A DNA stretch of 6,233 bases from an uncultured Erysipelotrichaceae bacterium (GCA_902783745.1 CACZRY010000204.1:1-6233); one strand, 5' to 3'. Positions 1 through 5,832 are shown, counted from the first letter of the stretch. Translations and numbers: made by a program. The notes: generated by a model from the letters alone, not told the origin.

Positions 1-1503
1 AGCTTAATTTCAGTTCCACAATCTAAGGAACACGAAAAGGGATTTGGTGTAGATTTCTATTATGTTAAAAATGGTATTTATGATATGGCAACTCGTACAA
101 ACCCAATTGAAGCACAATATATTTGTGATATGGTATTTGAGCATTTTAAGCATTCAAAGGAATCACTTGGTGTTGTTGCCTTCTCAAATGTACAAGCTGA
201 TTTAATTCAATCATTAGTTGATAAGAGATTAAAGAAAGAACCTCAGTATGAGCAGTTCTTTAACCCTGAATTAAATGAACCATTCTTTGTAAAGAACCTT
301 GAAACAGTACAAGGTGATGAAAGAGATAGAATTATATTCTCTATATGTTATGCATATAATAAAGATGGTAAATTCTATCAAAGATTTGGACCATTAAATA
401 ACCAGGGTGGTGAAAGAAGATTAAATGTTGCAGTTACACGTGCAAAATTTAATGTATCTGTTGTATCATCAGTAAAATATACTGATATCTTAACTAAGAC
501 AAATGCACAAGGTGTATTATTATTAAGAAGTTATCTAGAATTTGCTGAAAATGTAGTTTCTAATAAGAATTATAGTGAATCATCTAACCAAATTATTTCA
601 TCTATTAAGGAATATATTGAAGCATTAGGTGATTTTGAAGTACAAACAAATTATGGTTCAAGTGCTTTTAAGGTTGACCTTGCAATTAAATATAAAGGCA
701 AGTTCATACTTGCAATTATGACTGATGCAAAATCAGGTGGATATTCAAATAACCTAACAGATAAATATAGACTTGAAAAAATATTACTAGAAAGATTAGG
801 TTGGAGATATTACAAGGTTTATACTGCATCATGGATGGATGATAATGAGGTTGAACGTATAAGAATTAAAGAAGCATTAGATCATGCAGTAAATGGTGAT
901 GATGAACCTGAAGTAATTACATCTAATGATGTAAAAGAAGCTAAATCATTCTTAATTGAACATGATGATTCTGACCTATTACAATATGATTTCGAAAATT
1001 ATATTGGACTTGATGAAATTACAGGTAGAAGATATTTAAGAAACAATGGTATGAGAGCATTAATCGAAAAGATTATTGAGATTGAATCACCAATCCATAA
1101 GGATTATCTATATGAGAAGATTGCAACAATCTTAAATGAAAAGAATGTAGATAATGTTAAGGAAGAAGTAGATAAAAACTTACCAAAGAAGAATATTTTA
1201 TATCTAGATGGATTCATAGTATTAAATACAAGAGTTACTAACGTTAAATTAAGATTAAATCCTGACCGTCCATTTAAATATATTTATTTTGATGAATTAA
1301 TTGATGGATTATATTCAATTATTTCTAAAAATAATGGTATTACTGCAGATGGTGCATTTAAATCATTAACTAATATTATGGGATATCCTAAGCTACTTGC
1401 TCCTATGAGACAAAGACTTGAGGATGTATTAAAGCATTTAGTATTAGATAAAGAAATATCTATTAATGAGACAGGTAACATAAAACTTGTAAAGAATTCC
1501 TAA
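1..1503 (+). CDS. SF1 helicase / Vsr-like nuclease protein (DUF4011-DUF3320 family), C-terminal part
   Basis: The reading frame is open from base 1, so this is the last 500 residues of a larger protein; the first in-frame ATG at 85 is internal. Residues below are counted from base 1. The SF1 helicase C-terminal half is clear: RTNPIEAQYI (about 32-41), ETVQGDERD (101-109, motif V-like) and LNVAVTRAK (141-149, motif VI with its arginine finger). A Vsr/MTES_1575-like PD-(D/E)XK fold follows: VDLAI (225-229), IMTDAK (239-244) and LERLGWRYYKVYTASW (263-278). A DUF3320-like segment with ESPIHKDYLYEKIA lies near 361-374, and a helical tail ends the protein. Known relatives are large ATP-dependent helicase/nuclease proteins often found in defence islands; a DNA-processing or defence role is inferred. 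Where relatives usually have IECDG, this copy has IMTDA, so the usual acid is missing. The gene ends 88 bp before the next one. Confidence 0.85.
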   Translation, partial: SLISVPQSKEHEKGFGVDFYYVKNGIYDMATRTNPIEAQYICDMVFEHFKHSKESLGVVAFSNVQADLIQSLVDKRLKKEPQYEQFFNPELNEPFFVKNLETVQGDERDRIIFSICYAYNKDGKFYQRFGPLNNQGGERRLNVAVTRAKFNVSVVSSVKYTDILTKTNAQGVLLLRSYLEFAENVVSNKNYSESSNQIISSIKEYIEALGDFEVQTNYGSSAFKVDLAIKYKGKFILAIMTDAKSGGYSNNLTDKYRLEKILLERLGWRYYKVYTASWMDDNEVERIRIKEALDHAVNGDDEPEVITSNDVKEAKSFLIEHDDSDLLQYDFENYIGLDEITGRRYLRNNGMRALIEKIIEIESPIHKDYLYEKIATILNEKNVDNVKEEVDKNLPKKNILYLDGFIVLNTRVTNVKLRLNPDRPFKYIYFDELIDGLYSIISKNNGITADGAFKSLTNIMGYPKLLAPMRQRLEDVLKHLVLDKEISINETGNIKLVKNS

Positions 1504-1533
1504 AAAAATCATTGATTTATCACATAATTTTTA

Positions 1534-1572
1534 GATAATTATTTGGTAGAATCATTAATGAAATAATTTATC
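1534..1572 (+). promoter_or_regulatory. Extended -10 promoter within an inverted repeat, upstream of the J-like gene
   Basis: TGGTAGAAT at 1544-1552 is a TG-N-TAGAAT extended -10 with no good -35, predicting a start near 1559. It sits between inverted arms GATAATTATTT (1534-1544) and AAATAATTTATC (1561-1572), which pair over 11 bp with one bulged T. A competing promoter is TTGATT (1512-1517) with GATAAT (1534-1539) at a 16-bp spacer. The repeat could be an operator, or a leader hairpin just before the ribosome site if transcription starts further upstream. In such AT-rich DNA the arms could be chance. Confidence 0.4.
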
Positions 1573-1591
1573 GAAAGGGGATTATGCGATA

Positions 1592-2113
1592 ATGATGGAT
1601 GAAAAATTAACTAAAGAAGCCTTAATGACTTTAGGCTTTGAAGTAAGAGAAGTATCTAAAAGAGAACTTGAATTATCATATTTAGCATTAAAAGATAGCT
1701 ATACTAATAATGGTAATAAAGAGCTTTTAGAAAAAGTTAACAATGCATATCAATATTTAACAAAAGATATTAGAGTTACAAATGAAGTTATAAGAAATAT
1801 TTTAGAACCAAACAATAAAACTTATTTCTATCAAGAAAATAAAGAAGAAAAGATAGAAAAAGAAGAAAAGGTAGTTGAAGGTGAGGTTATAGATAGTAAA
1901 CCAACATATAACCCTAATTTAGGTGATATAAAGGTTATTGATAAGCCAAGTCTTGCGATATTCTTATTATCTTTATTTATGCCAGTATATGGAATCTTAA
2001 ATTTCGCTGCATTAAAAAGAATTATGCCTAAGGCATCTAAATTCTATTTAGTTGCAGGAATCTTAGGATTTGTATTAGAAATTTTATTGTTAGTTGCAAT
2101 GTTTTTAGCTTAA
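1592..2113 (+). CDS. J-domain-like membrane protein without HPD motif
   Basis: The 173-residue protein has three parts. Residues 8-57 resemble a J-domain: EALMTLGFEV, then RELELSYLALKDSY, then LLEKVNNAYQYLT match the three helices of DnaJ-type domains. The HPD loop that stimulates Hsp70 is replaced by about YTNN (37-40), so it is unlikely to be a normal DnaK co-chaperone. Residues 80-118 form a charged Lys/Glu linker. Residues 120-141 and 150-172 are two hydrophobic helices, putting the N-terminal domain on one side of the membrane, probably the cytoplasm. The start at 1592 follows GAAAGGGG (1573-1580); the adjacent ATG at 1595 is possible but further from that site. A strong terminator follows. 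The function is unknown; a membrane-tethered adaptor is an inference. Confidence 0.75.
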   Translation: MMDEKLTKEALMTLGFEVREVSKRELELSYLALKDSYTNNGNKELLEKVNNAYQYLTKDIRVTNEVIRNILEPNNKTYFYQENKEEKIEKEEKVVEGEVIDSKPTYNPNLGDIKVIDKPSLAIFLLSLFMPVYGILNFAALKRIMPKASKFYLVAGILGFVLEILLLVAMFLA

Positions 2114-2124
2114 TTTAATAATAT

Positions 2125-2166
2125 ATCCCCAATAGTTTTAGTTTGACTATTGGGGATTATTTTTTT
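2125..2166 (+). terminator. Strong intrinsic terminator after the J-like gene
   Basis: ATCCCCAATAGT (2125-2136) pairs perfectly with ACTATTGGGGAT (2146-2157), a 12-bp stem with a 9-nt loop, followed by TAT and six T residues (2161-2166). It begins 11 bp after the stop codon at 2113 and separates this unit from the acetyltransferase gene. Confidence 0.92.
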
Positions 2167-2167
2167 G

Positions 2168-2196
2168 TGTTATAATTATTCTAATTACTTAGGGGG
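2168..2196 (+). promoter_or_regulatory. Extended -10 promoter and ribosome site of the GNAT gene
   Basis: TGTTATAAT (2168-2176) is a perfect TG-N-TATAAT extended -10. No -35 lies at normal spacing: TTGACT at 2143-2148 leaves 22 bp and falls in the preceding terminator hairpin. Transcription would start near 2183, giving a leader of about 20 nt that contains AGGGGG (2191-2196), 6 nt before the ATG. Confidence 0.7.
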
Positions 2197-2202
2197 ATTA
2201 AT

Positions 2203-2751
2203 ATGTATGATATACTAATAGGTAAAAATATAATATTACGTAAGGCTAAAGAAAATGATTATAAATCTATGCTTAAGAATGTATGGGGGAATGAAGAAGT
2301 ATATAAATATATGCTTTATACTCCAACATTAACAATTGAAGAAGCAATAATTAGAAATGAAAAAAGTATGGAATTTCAAAAGAATAATTTTGCATATTAT
2401 ATAGCCTTAAAGGACAGTGATATAGCTATTGGCTTATGTGCAATACGTGAATATGATAGTGGTAGTTATGAAGAAAGAGGAATTTGCCTTGGTACAGATT
2501 ACCAAGGTAAAGGATATGGCAAAGAAGTAATAGAATTATTACTGGATTTAGCTTTTAATAAGCTTAATGCAAAAGATTTCTTATATGGATATTTTAATGA
2601 TAATTATAGATCAAAGCATTTGGCAGAATTATTTGGCTTTAAATATTTAAAAACAATTGAAATAGAAAGGCCTTGGGATAAAGCAAATAAGATTGTTGAT
2701 TTAGCATTATTAACAAGAGAAGAATATGAAAAAAGGAAACTAGTTAAATAG
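2203..2751 (+). CDS. GNAT family N-acetyltransferase (RimJ/RimL-like)
   Basis: The 182-residue protein has the usual length and fold order of RimJ/RimL-type GNAT enzymes, which move an acetyl group from acetyl-CoA to an amine such as a protein N-terminus or small molecule. It starts with the typical strand GKNIILRKAKENDY (7-20). The acetyl-CoA pyrophosphate loop is QGKGYG (101-106), preceded by the strand ERGICLGTDY. The C-terminal GNAT signature NYRSKHLAELFGF (134-146) carries the usual Asn and the terminal GF. There is no membrane segment, so it should be cytoplasmic. The start is supported by AGGGGG 6 nt upstream. The stop codon lies inside the downstream terminator stem. The substrate cannot be read from sequence, and the isolated transcription unit gives no hint. 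Confidence 0.88.
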   Translation: MYDILIGKNIILRKAKENDYKSMLKNVWGNEEVYKYMLYTPTLTIEEAIIRNEKSMEFQKNNFAYYIALKDSDIAIGLCAIREYDSGSYEERGICLGTDYQGKGYGKEVIELLLDLAFNKLNAKDFLYGYFNDNYRSKHLAELFGFKYLKTIEIERPWDKANKIVDLALLTREEYEKRKLVK

Positions 2752-2760
2752 TTTCCTTTT
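2731..2760. terminator. Bidirectional terminator between convergent genes
   Basis: AAAAGGAAACTA (2731-2742) and TAGTTTCCTTTT (2749-2760) form a perfect 12-bp stem with a 6-nt loop. Read on the + strand it ends in TTTT; read on the minus strand the T-run is six long (2734-2729). It overlaps the last codons and stop of the acetyltransferase gene and lies 29 bp past the stop of the convergent oxidoreductase gene, so it can serve both. Confidence 0.85.
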
Positions 2761-2789
2761 GTATTTTATAATGTTACTTTTTGAATTTC

Positions 2790-4082
2790 TTATTGAGCCT
2801 TATTACAATCATTTGCTAATCTTTCCTCTTCTAAAGAAGGAAGATTATTTTTCTTTCTGATATAATTATCCATTTCGTCAGCAACCATCTTAGATGCAGC
2901 AACAGCTTGTACAACTGTTTTAGCACCAGATACTACGTCACCTGCAGCAAATACACCAGGACGAGATGTTTGACCTTTTTCAGTTGAAACAATTAATCCC
3001 TTAGCATTTGTATCAAGTTCTTTTGTATTTTTAACGATATTTGATTGAGCACCTTGTCCAATCGCAATGATTACAGAATCACATGGAATCTTATATTCGT
3101 GTTCAATATCATCATAATATGTTTTATTACCATCTTCATCAACTTTTTCAATTACAGGCGCAACAATAATACCGTCAACCTCAATTCTTTGAGTAGATAG
3201 ATAATAACGCATTTTTGCACCATCAATGATTGATAAATCTAATTCTTCCTTTAACGCAGTAACCTCTTCAGGACCACGGAAGAAGATTAAATCAACTTCT
3301 GCGGAAGTCTTTCTTAGAATAGTTCTTGCAGCGTCCATCGCAACATTACCTGCACCAATAATTAAAACCTTTTTACCAAGCTGAGTATATGAATCAGGAT
3401 TCTTTAGGTAATCAATTGCGAAATGTACATTACCTAATGTTTCGCCAGGAATTCTTAATTTATTAGGCTTCCATACACCTGTACCAATAAATATTGCTTG
3501 ATATCCATCTTCAAACATATCATCAATTGTAATAGTAGGTCCAATTAATGTATTAGGACGGAACATAATACCTAATTCCTCCATTCTTGATTGTAGCTTA
3601 TCAAGTAATGTTTTAGGTAATCTGAATGCAGGAATACCATATCTTAAAACTCCACCAATTTGATCCTTAGAATCTATTACTGTAACCTCATATCCTCTTT
3701 TAGCTAGTGTTATTGCGATAGTTAATCCTGCAGGACCAGCACCAATAATACCAACTCTTAATCCATTTGATTTTTGCCTATTTAATCTAGCTTTCTCTAA
3801 ATAGAAAGAAGAAATATATTGTTCGACTTCATAGAATTTAATAGGAGCTCCCTTTCTATTAAGAACACAATGTCCCATACAATTCTTTTCATGTGGACAT
3901 ATTAATGAACACATCGCAGTTAATGGATTGTTTCCAAATAACTTTTCTCCAGCCTCATCTATTTTTCCGTCTAAAAACATTTGCATAACTACAGGAATTT
4001 CTGTTCTAACAGGACATCCTTCCTTACACATAGGTTTTTTACACTTAAGACATCTTTGGGCTTCTTGAATAATATCAGCCAT
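2790..4082 (-). CDS. GltD-type FeS/FAD NAD(P)-dependent oxidoreductase
   Basis: The 430-residue protein has the full architecture of the glutamate synthase small subunit family. An N-terminal Fer4_20 domain has eight cysteines in two clusters (C11, C14, C19, C23, and C58, C62, C68, C72) that would hold [4Fe-4S] centres. The FAD site is GIIGAGPAGL (111-120), the nucleotide site is IIGAGNVAMD (241-250), and the C-terminal FAD signature GVFAAGD is at 376-382. Such proteins pass electrons from NAD(P)H via FAD and FeS clusters to a partner. No gltB, nfnA or other partner lies beside it, so the partner and acceptor are unknown. The frame also opens at a GTG (4091), but ATG 4082 is preferred because GAGGTG (4094-4089) lies 6 nt upstream of it and overlaps that GTG. 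After the second Rossmann strand it reads FFRG rather than the common YRR. Confidence 0.87.
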   Translation of the reverse strand: MADIIQEAQRCLKCKKPMCKEGCPVRTEIPVVMQMFLDGKIDEAGEKLFGNNPLTAMCSLICPHEKNCMGHCVLNRKGAPIKFYEVEQYISSFYLEKARLNRQKSNGLRVGIIGAGPAGLTIAITLAKRGYEVTVIDSKDQIGGVLRYGIPAFRLPKTLLDKLQSRMEELGIMFRPNTLIGPTITIDDMFEDGYQAIFIGTGVWKPNKLRIPGETLGNVHFAIDYLKNPDSYTQLGKKVLIIGAGNVAMDAARTILRKTSAEVDLIFFRGPEEVTALKEELDLSIIDGAKMRYYLSTQRIEVDGIIVAPVIEKVDEDGNKTYYDDIEHEYKIPCDSVIIAIGQGAQSNIVKNTKELDTNAKGLIVSTEKGQTSRPGVFAAGDVVSGAKTVVQAVAASKMVADEMDNYIRKKNNLPSLEEERLANDCNKAQ

Positions 4083-4088
4083 ATTAAA

Positions 4089-4094
4089 CACCTC
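4089..4094 (-). promoter_or_regulatory. Ribosome binding site that decides the oxidoreductase start
   Basis: Read on the minus strand, GAGGTG is followed by TTTAAT and then ATG at 4082, an ideal 6-nt spacing. The GTG at 4091 is part of this site and so is a poor start candidate. Confidence 0.8.
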
Positions 4095-4125
4095 GTTATT
4101 TTAAATTCTTTCCCTTGTTAATATT

Positions 4126-4154
4126 ATTATATCAAATTTTATAATGTTTTTTAA
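4126..4154 (-). promoter_or_regulatory. Promoter of the oxidoreductase gene
   Basis: On the minus strand TGATATAAT (4134-4126) is a consensus extended -10, with TTAAAA (4154-4149) as a weak -35 at a 17-bp spacer. Transcription would begin near 4119 and give a leader of about 37 nt before ATG 4082. It lies back to back with the promoter of the divergent pseudouridine synthase gene. Confidence 0.7.
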
Positions 4155-4172
4155 TATATAAATATTAAAATA

Positions 4173-4181
4173 TGATAGAAT
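4173..4181 (+). promoter_or_regulatory. Extended -10 promoter placed for a leaderless rluA-like mRNA
   Basis: TGATAGAAT (4173-4181) is a TG-N-TAGAAT extended -10 ending 6 nt before the ATG at 4188, so the expected transcription start falls on or next to the start codon. No convincing -35 is present. An alternative is TTGTTA (4115-4120) with TATAAT (4140-4145) at a 19-bp spacer, which would give a leader of about 36 nt, still without a Shine-Dalgarno. Confidence 0.5.
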
Positions 4182-4187
4182 ATAGCT

Positions 4188-5039
4188 ATGGAATATAAAT
4201 TTGTATCTACTAATTCAGACATTTTAACAGAAGAATTAAAAAAACACGTTTCAAAAAGGTTTTATAAGAATATAAAAGCCCATAAATGCGTGTTTTTTAG
4301 AAATGGAATTGAATATCCTGGATATAAGATGGTAGAAAAAGGAGATATTATTTCATTTAATTATGATAGAGAAAATGTAATTGAATGGGATTTATACGAA
4401 TCAAAATTAGATATAAGATATGAAAATAAAGATTATATAGTTTGTTATAAAAGAAGAGGATTATTATCAATCCCTAAAAAAAGTGAGCCTAAAAGCCTAT
4501 ACCAAGAGGTATTATATTATTTAAAAGAAAATAATTTATCACTTGAAGTATCAATTCTAAATAGATTAGATCAAGATACAGAAGGATTATGCTTAGTCGC
4601 AAAAAATAGATTTGCCGCATCAAAAATGTCACCTGTACATCTACATATAAAAAGAAGATATTTAGCTTTACTTGATGGTATATTAGATATTAAAAGTGGA
4701 AGAATAGAAAACTATATAAAAAAATCAGATGAAACTGGCTTAAGAGAAATTACAGATGATAAAATTAATGGTAAAATTGCGATATCTAATTACAAAGTAA
4801 TTAAAGAATTTGATAATAAAAGCTTAGTAGAATTTGAACTTGAAACAGGCCGTACACATCAAATTAGATGTCATTCTAAATATTTAGGACATCCTATTAT
4901 AGGTGATAAGCTATATGGTAATGGTATAGGTAATAGAATGTATTTATTAAGCTATTATATAGAATTTTATGATGAAATTAATGATATTAATTTTAAGTAT
5001 GAATTAGATAAAAAAGAAATAGAAGAATGGGTAAAATAG
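4188..5039 (+). CDS. RluA-family RNA pseudouridine synthase
   Basis: The 283-residue protein isomerises uridine to pseudouridine in structured RNA, usually rRNA or tRNA. Residues about 12-58 look like an S4-type RNA-binding region (IKAHKCVFFRNGIEYPGYKM, then VEKGDIISF). The catalytic domain follows: motif II is LNRLDQDTEG (124-133) with the expected catalytic Asp128, then the KRRYLAL strand (155-161), GRTHQIR (221-227) and GHPIIGDKLYG (234-244). The usual HRLDxxTSG reads NRLDQDTEG; the His to Asn change is seen in relatives, while Glu in place of Ser is less usual. No Shine-Dalgarno precedes the ATG, and no in-frame upstream start looks better. The target site cannot be assigned. An AT-rich terminator follows at 5106. 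Confidence 0.87.
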   Translation: MEYKFVSTNSDILTEELKKHVSKRFYKNIKAHKCVFFRNGIEYPGYKMVEKGDIISFNYDRENVIEWDLYESKLDIRYENKDYIVCYKRRGLLSIPKKSEPKSLYQEVLYYLKENNLSLEVSILNRLDQDTEGLCLVAKNRFAASKMSPVHLHIKRRYLALLDGILDIKSGRIENYIKKSDETGLREITDDKINGKIAISNYKVIKEFDNKSLVEFELETGRTHQIRCHSKYLGHPIIGDKLYGNGIGNRMYLLSYYIEFYDEINDINFKYELDKKEIEEWVK

Positions 5040-5105
5040 AATGAGTTGTAAAAAACTTAGTAATTTATATCAAGCTTTCTAGTTCAAATCTTTTATCATT
5101 TTATT

Positions 5106-5132
5106 ACTATTTATAAATAAAAATAGTTTTTT
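5106..5132 (+). terminator. AT-rich intrinsic terminator after the pseudouridine synthase gene
   Basis: ACTATTT (5106-5112) pairs with AAATAGT (5121-5127) around an 8-nt loop, and the 3' arm runs into six T residues (5127-5132). The stem has only one GC pair, so it is weaker than the others in the window, but the T-run and position fit. Confidence 0.5.
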
Positions 5133-5134
5133 AA

Positions 5135-5224
5135 AACCTCTCCCCAAAACCTATCTAGTTAAGGGAAGTATAAAAAAGCATTGTTAATAAACTTGATGAA
5201 GAATTAGAAGCAAGAGGACTATAA
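5135..5224 (+). pseudogene. Possible scrap of a group II intron reverse transcriptase
   Basis: One frame reads NLSP (5135-5146), then a stop-broken stretch, then SIVNKLDEELEARGL (5177-5221) and a stop. Group II intron reverse transcriptases have PLSPLLSNI followed within a few residues by a segment like LNELDKELEKRG, just before YADD. Finding both pieces in order and in the same frame suggests a decayed copy with two internal stops and about six extra codons between them. The YADD catalytic motif and intron domain V are not seen nearby. The match rests on about 18 residues judged from memory, so another origin or chance remains possible. Confidence 0.3.
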
Positions 5225-5246
5225 AAATGTAAATCTGGACATAAGC

Positions 5247-5283
5247 AAAGGCACTAACTCGTATTCGAACTAGTGCCTTTTAT
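5247..5283. terminator. 10-bp hairpin with short T-run
   Basis: AAAGGCACTA (5247-5256) pairs perfectly with TAGTGCCTTT (5271-5280) around a 14-nt loop, followed by only four T residues in a row (5278-5281). It is probably a weak terminator left from a lost gene; the function is uncertain because no intact gene precedes it on either strand. Confidence 0.5.
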
Positions 5284-5305
5284 CCCCTCATATTTTAATA
5301 GAGGT

Positions 5306-5336
5306 ATCCACCCCCTTATATTGTTGGGGATTTTTT
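5306..5336 (+). terminator. Terminator-like hairpin GGGGATTTTTT
   Basis: ATCC-A-CC (5306-5312) can pair with GGGGAT (5326-5331), and an upstream ATCCCC (5282-5287) competes for the same GGGGAT arm; TTTTTT follows (5331-5336). The two pairings exclude each other. With no gene between them, a relic terminator is the simplest reading. Confidence 0.4.
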
Positions 5337-5415
5337 ATTATGAGTTTAGAATTATTTCAACATCTCAAATATAGTTTATTATTCACATTTTTTCTGATTT
5401 TTATGAATTAAATTA

Positions 5416-5454
5416 TTTGCATTCTGTCCCTAAAATTATATAATAAAAGGGACA
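5416..5454 (+). promoter_or_regulatory. Promoter with -10 framed by an inverted repeat (operator-like)
   Basis: TATAAT (5439-5444) has TTTGCA (5416-5421) 17 bp upstream as a moderate -35. A perfect 7-bp inverted repeat, TGTCCCT (5425-5431) and AGGGACA (5448-5454), brackets the -10 with a 16-bp gap, a typical place for a repressor to bind. Transcription would start near 5451, so the left arm is not in the RNA and the repeat acts as DNA if at all. It drives the antitoxin remnant at 5469, which fits the autoregulation known for AbiEi-type antitoxins. Confidence 0.5.
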
Positions 5455-5468
5455 AAGTCGGTGGTGTT

Positions 5469-5706
5469 ATGATATCTAAAGAAGTGGAATATAGAATTGA
5501 AAATTTGAAGGATGGTTCAATATTTAATTCAAGCAATAAACTATTATGGAAATGAAAACTTTGATGACAAAGCTAAAAAGATATTAGCAAGCAATGTGGA
5601 TGATGAAATAATTAATGATGCATTAACACAAGTTAAATCTGTTGATAAATGGATATATGAATTAATTAAAGAATTGAAGGAGTTAAAGAACACTATTCTA
5701 CTATAA
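5469..5706 (+). pseudogene. AbiEi-like (DUF6088) antitoxin remnant with internal deletion and frameshift
   Basis: Two overlapping frames carry the two ends of one family. The first (5469-5555) has a GGTGGTG site just upstream of its ATG and begins MISKEVEYRIENLKDGSIF, like the N-terminal helix before the winged helix of AbiEi/DUF6088 antitoxins; it then stops after 28 residues. The second (from 5512, next frame, ending 5706) reads VQYLIQAINYYGNENFDD, then VKSVDKWIYELIKEL, like the C-terminal helices of the same family. The middle of the protein, about 100 or more residues, is missing, and the join near 5515-5537 is out of frame. No AbiEii nucleotidyltransferase toxin follows. Intact antitoxins repress their own promoter and counter the toxin; this copy should do neither. 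Whether the 64-residue C-terminal piece is translated is unknown. The family match is from memory of the domain pattern. Confidence 0.5.
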
Positions 5707-5710
5707 AGGC

Positions 5711-5748
5711 GGCTCCTGGTTCGATTCCCCGAGCGTTTTTTGTTTTTT
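5711..5748 (+). other. tRNA T-arm-like scrap followed by T-runs
   Basis: GGTTCGATTCC (5718-5728) is the typical T-loop sequence of a tRNA, but CCTGG before it would need CCAGG after it and finds CCCCG, so no intact arm or cloverleaf forms. GCTC (5712-5715) and GAGC (5731-5734) also pair, with GG/CC inside, before TTTTTTG and TTTTTT, so it may act as a weak terminator. It directly follows the antitoxin remnant. It could be a piece of a tRNA 3' end left by an integrated element. Confidence 0.35.
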
Positions 5749-5832
5749 AAGCATAGAAATTAGATAAGAAAAATCAAGTATTAATTTAATAATTTTCCAT
5801 ATTAATTAACGTATATTATTAAAAACAAGACA

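Noticed and set aside
1284..1481. 65-codon minus-strand open frame
   Set aside because: It lies inside the helicase gene, has no ribosome site or recognisable domain, and is a shadow of AT-rich coding DNA.
1506..1518. AAATC/GATTT hairpin after the helicase gene
   Set aside because: A 5-bp stem with a 3-nt loop and no directly following T-run is too weak to call a terminator.
1584..1592. Two-codon ATG CGA TAA frame whose stop overlaps the next ATG
   Set aside because: It looks like translational coupling, but it is only 3 nt from the ribosome site and is more likely chance.
4083..4091. GTG start adding three residues to the oxidoreductase
   Set aside because: The GTG is part of the GAGGTG ribosome site, which is ideally spaced for ATG at 4082.
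5041..5082. 13-codon frame just after the pseudouridine synthase stop
   Set aside because: It has no ribosome site and no features; it is too short to support.
5718..5735. Intact tRNA gene
   Set aside because: Only the T-loop core matches; the stem does not pair and no anticodon arm or acceptor stem is present.
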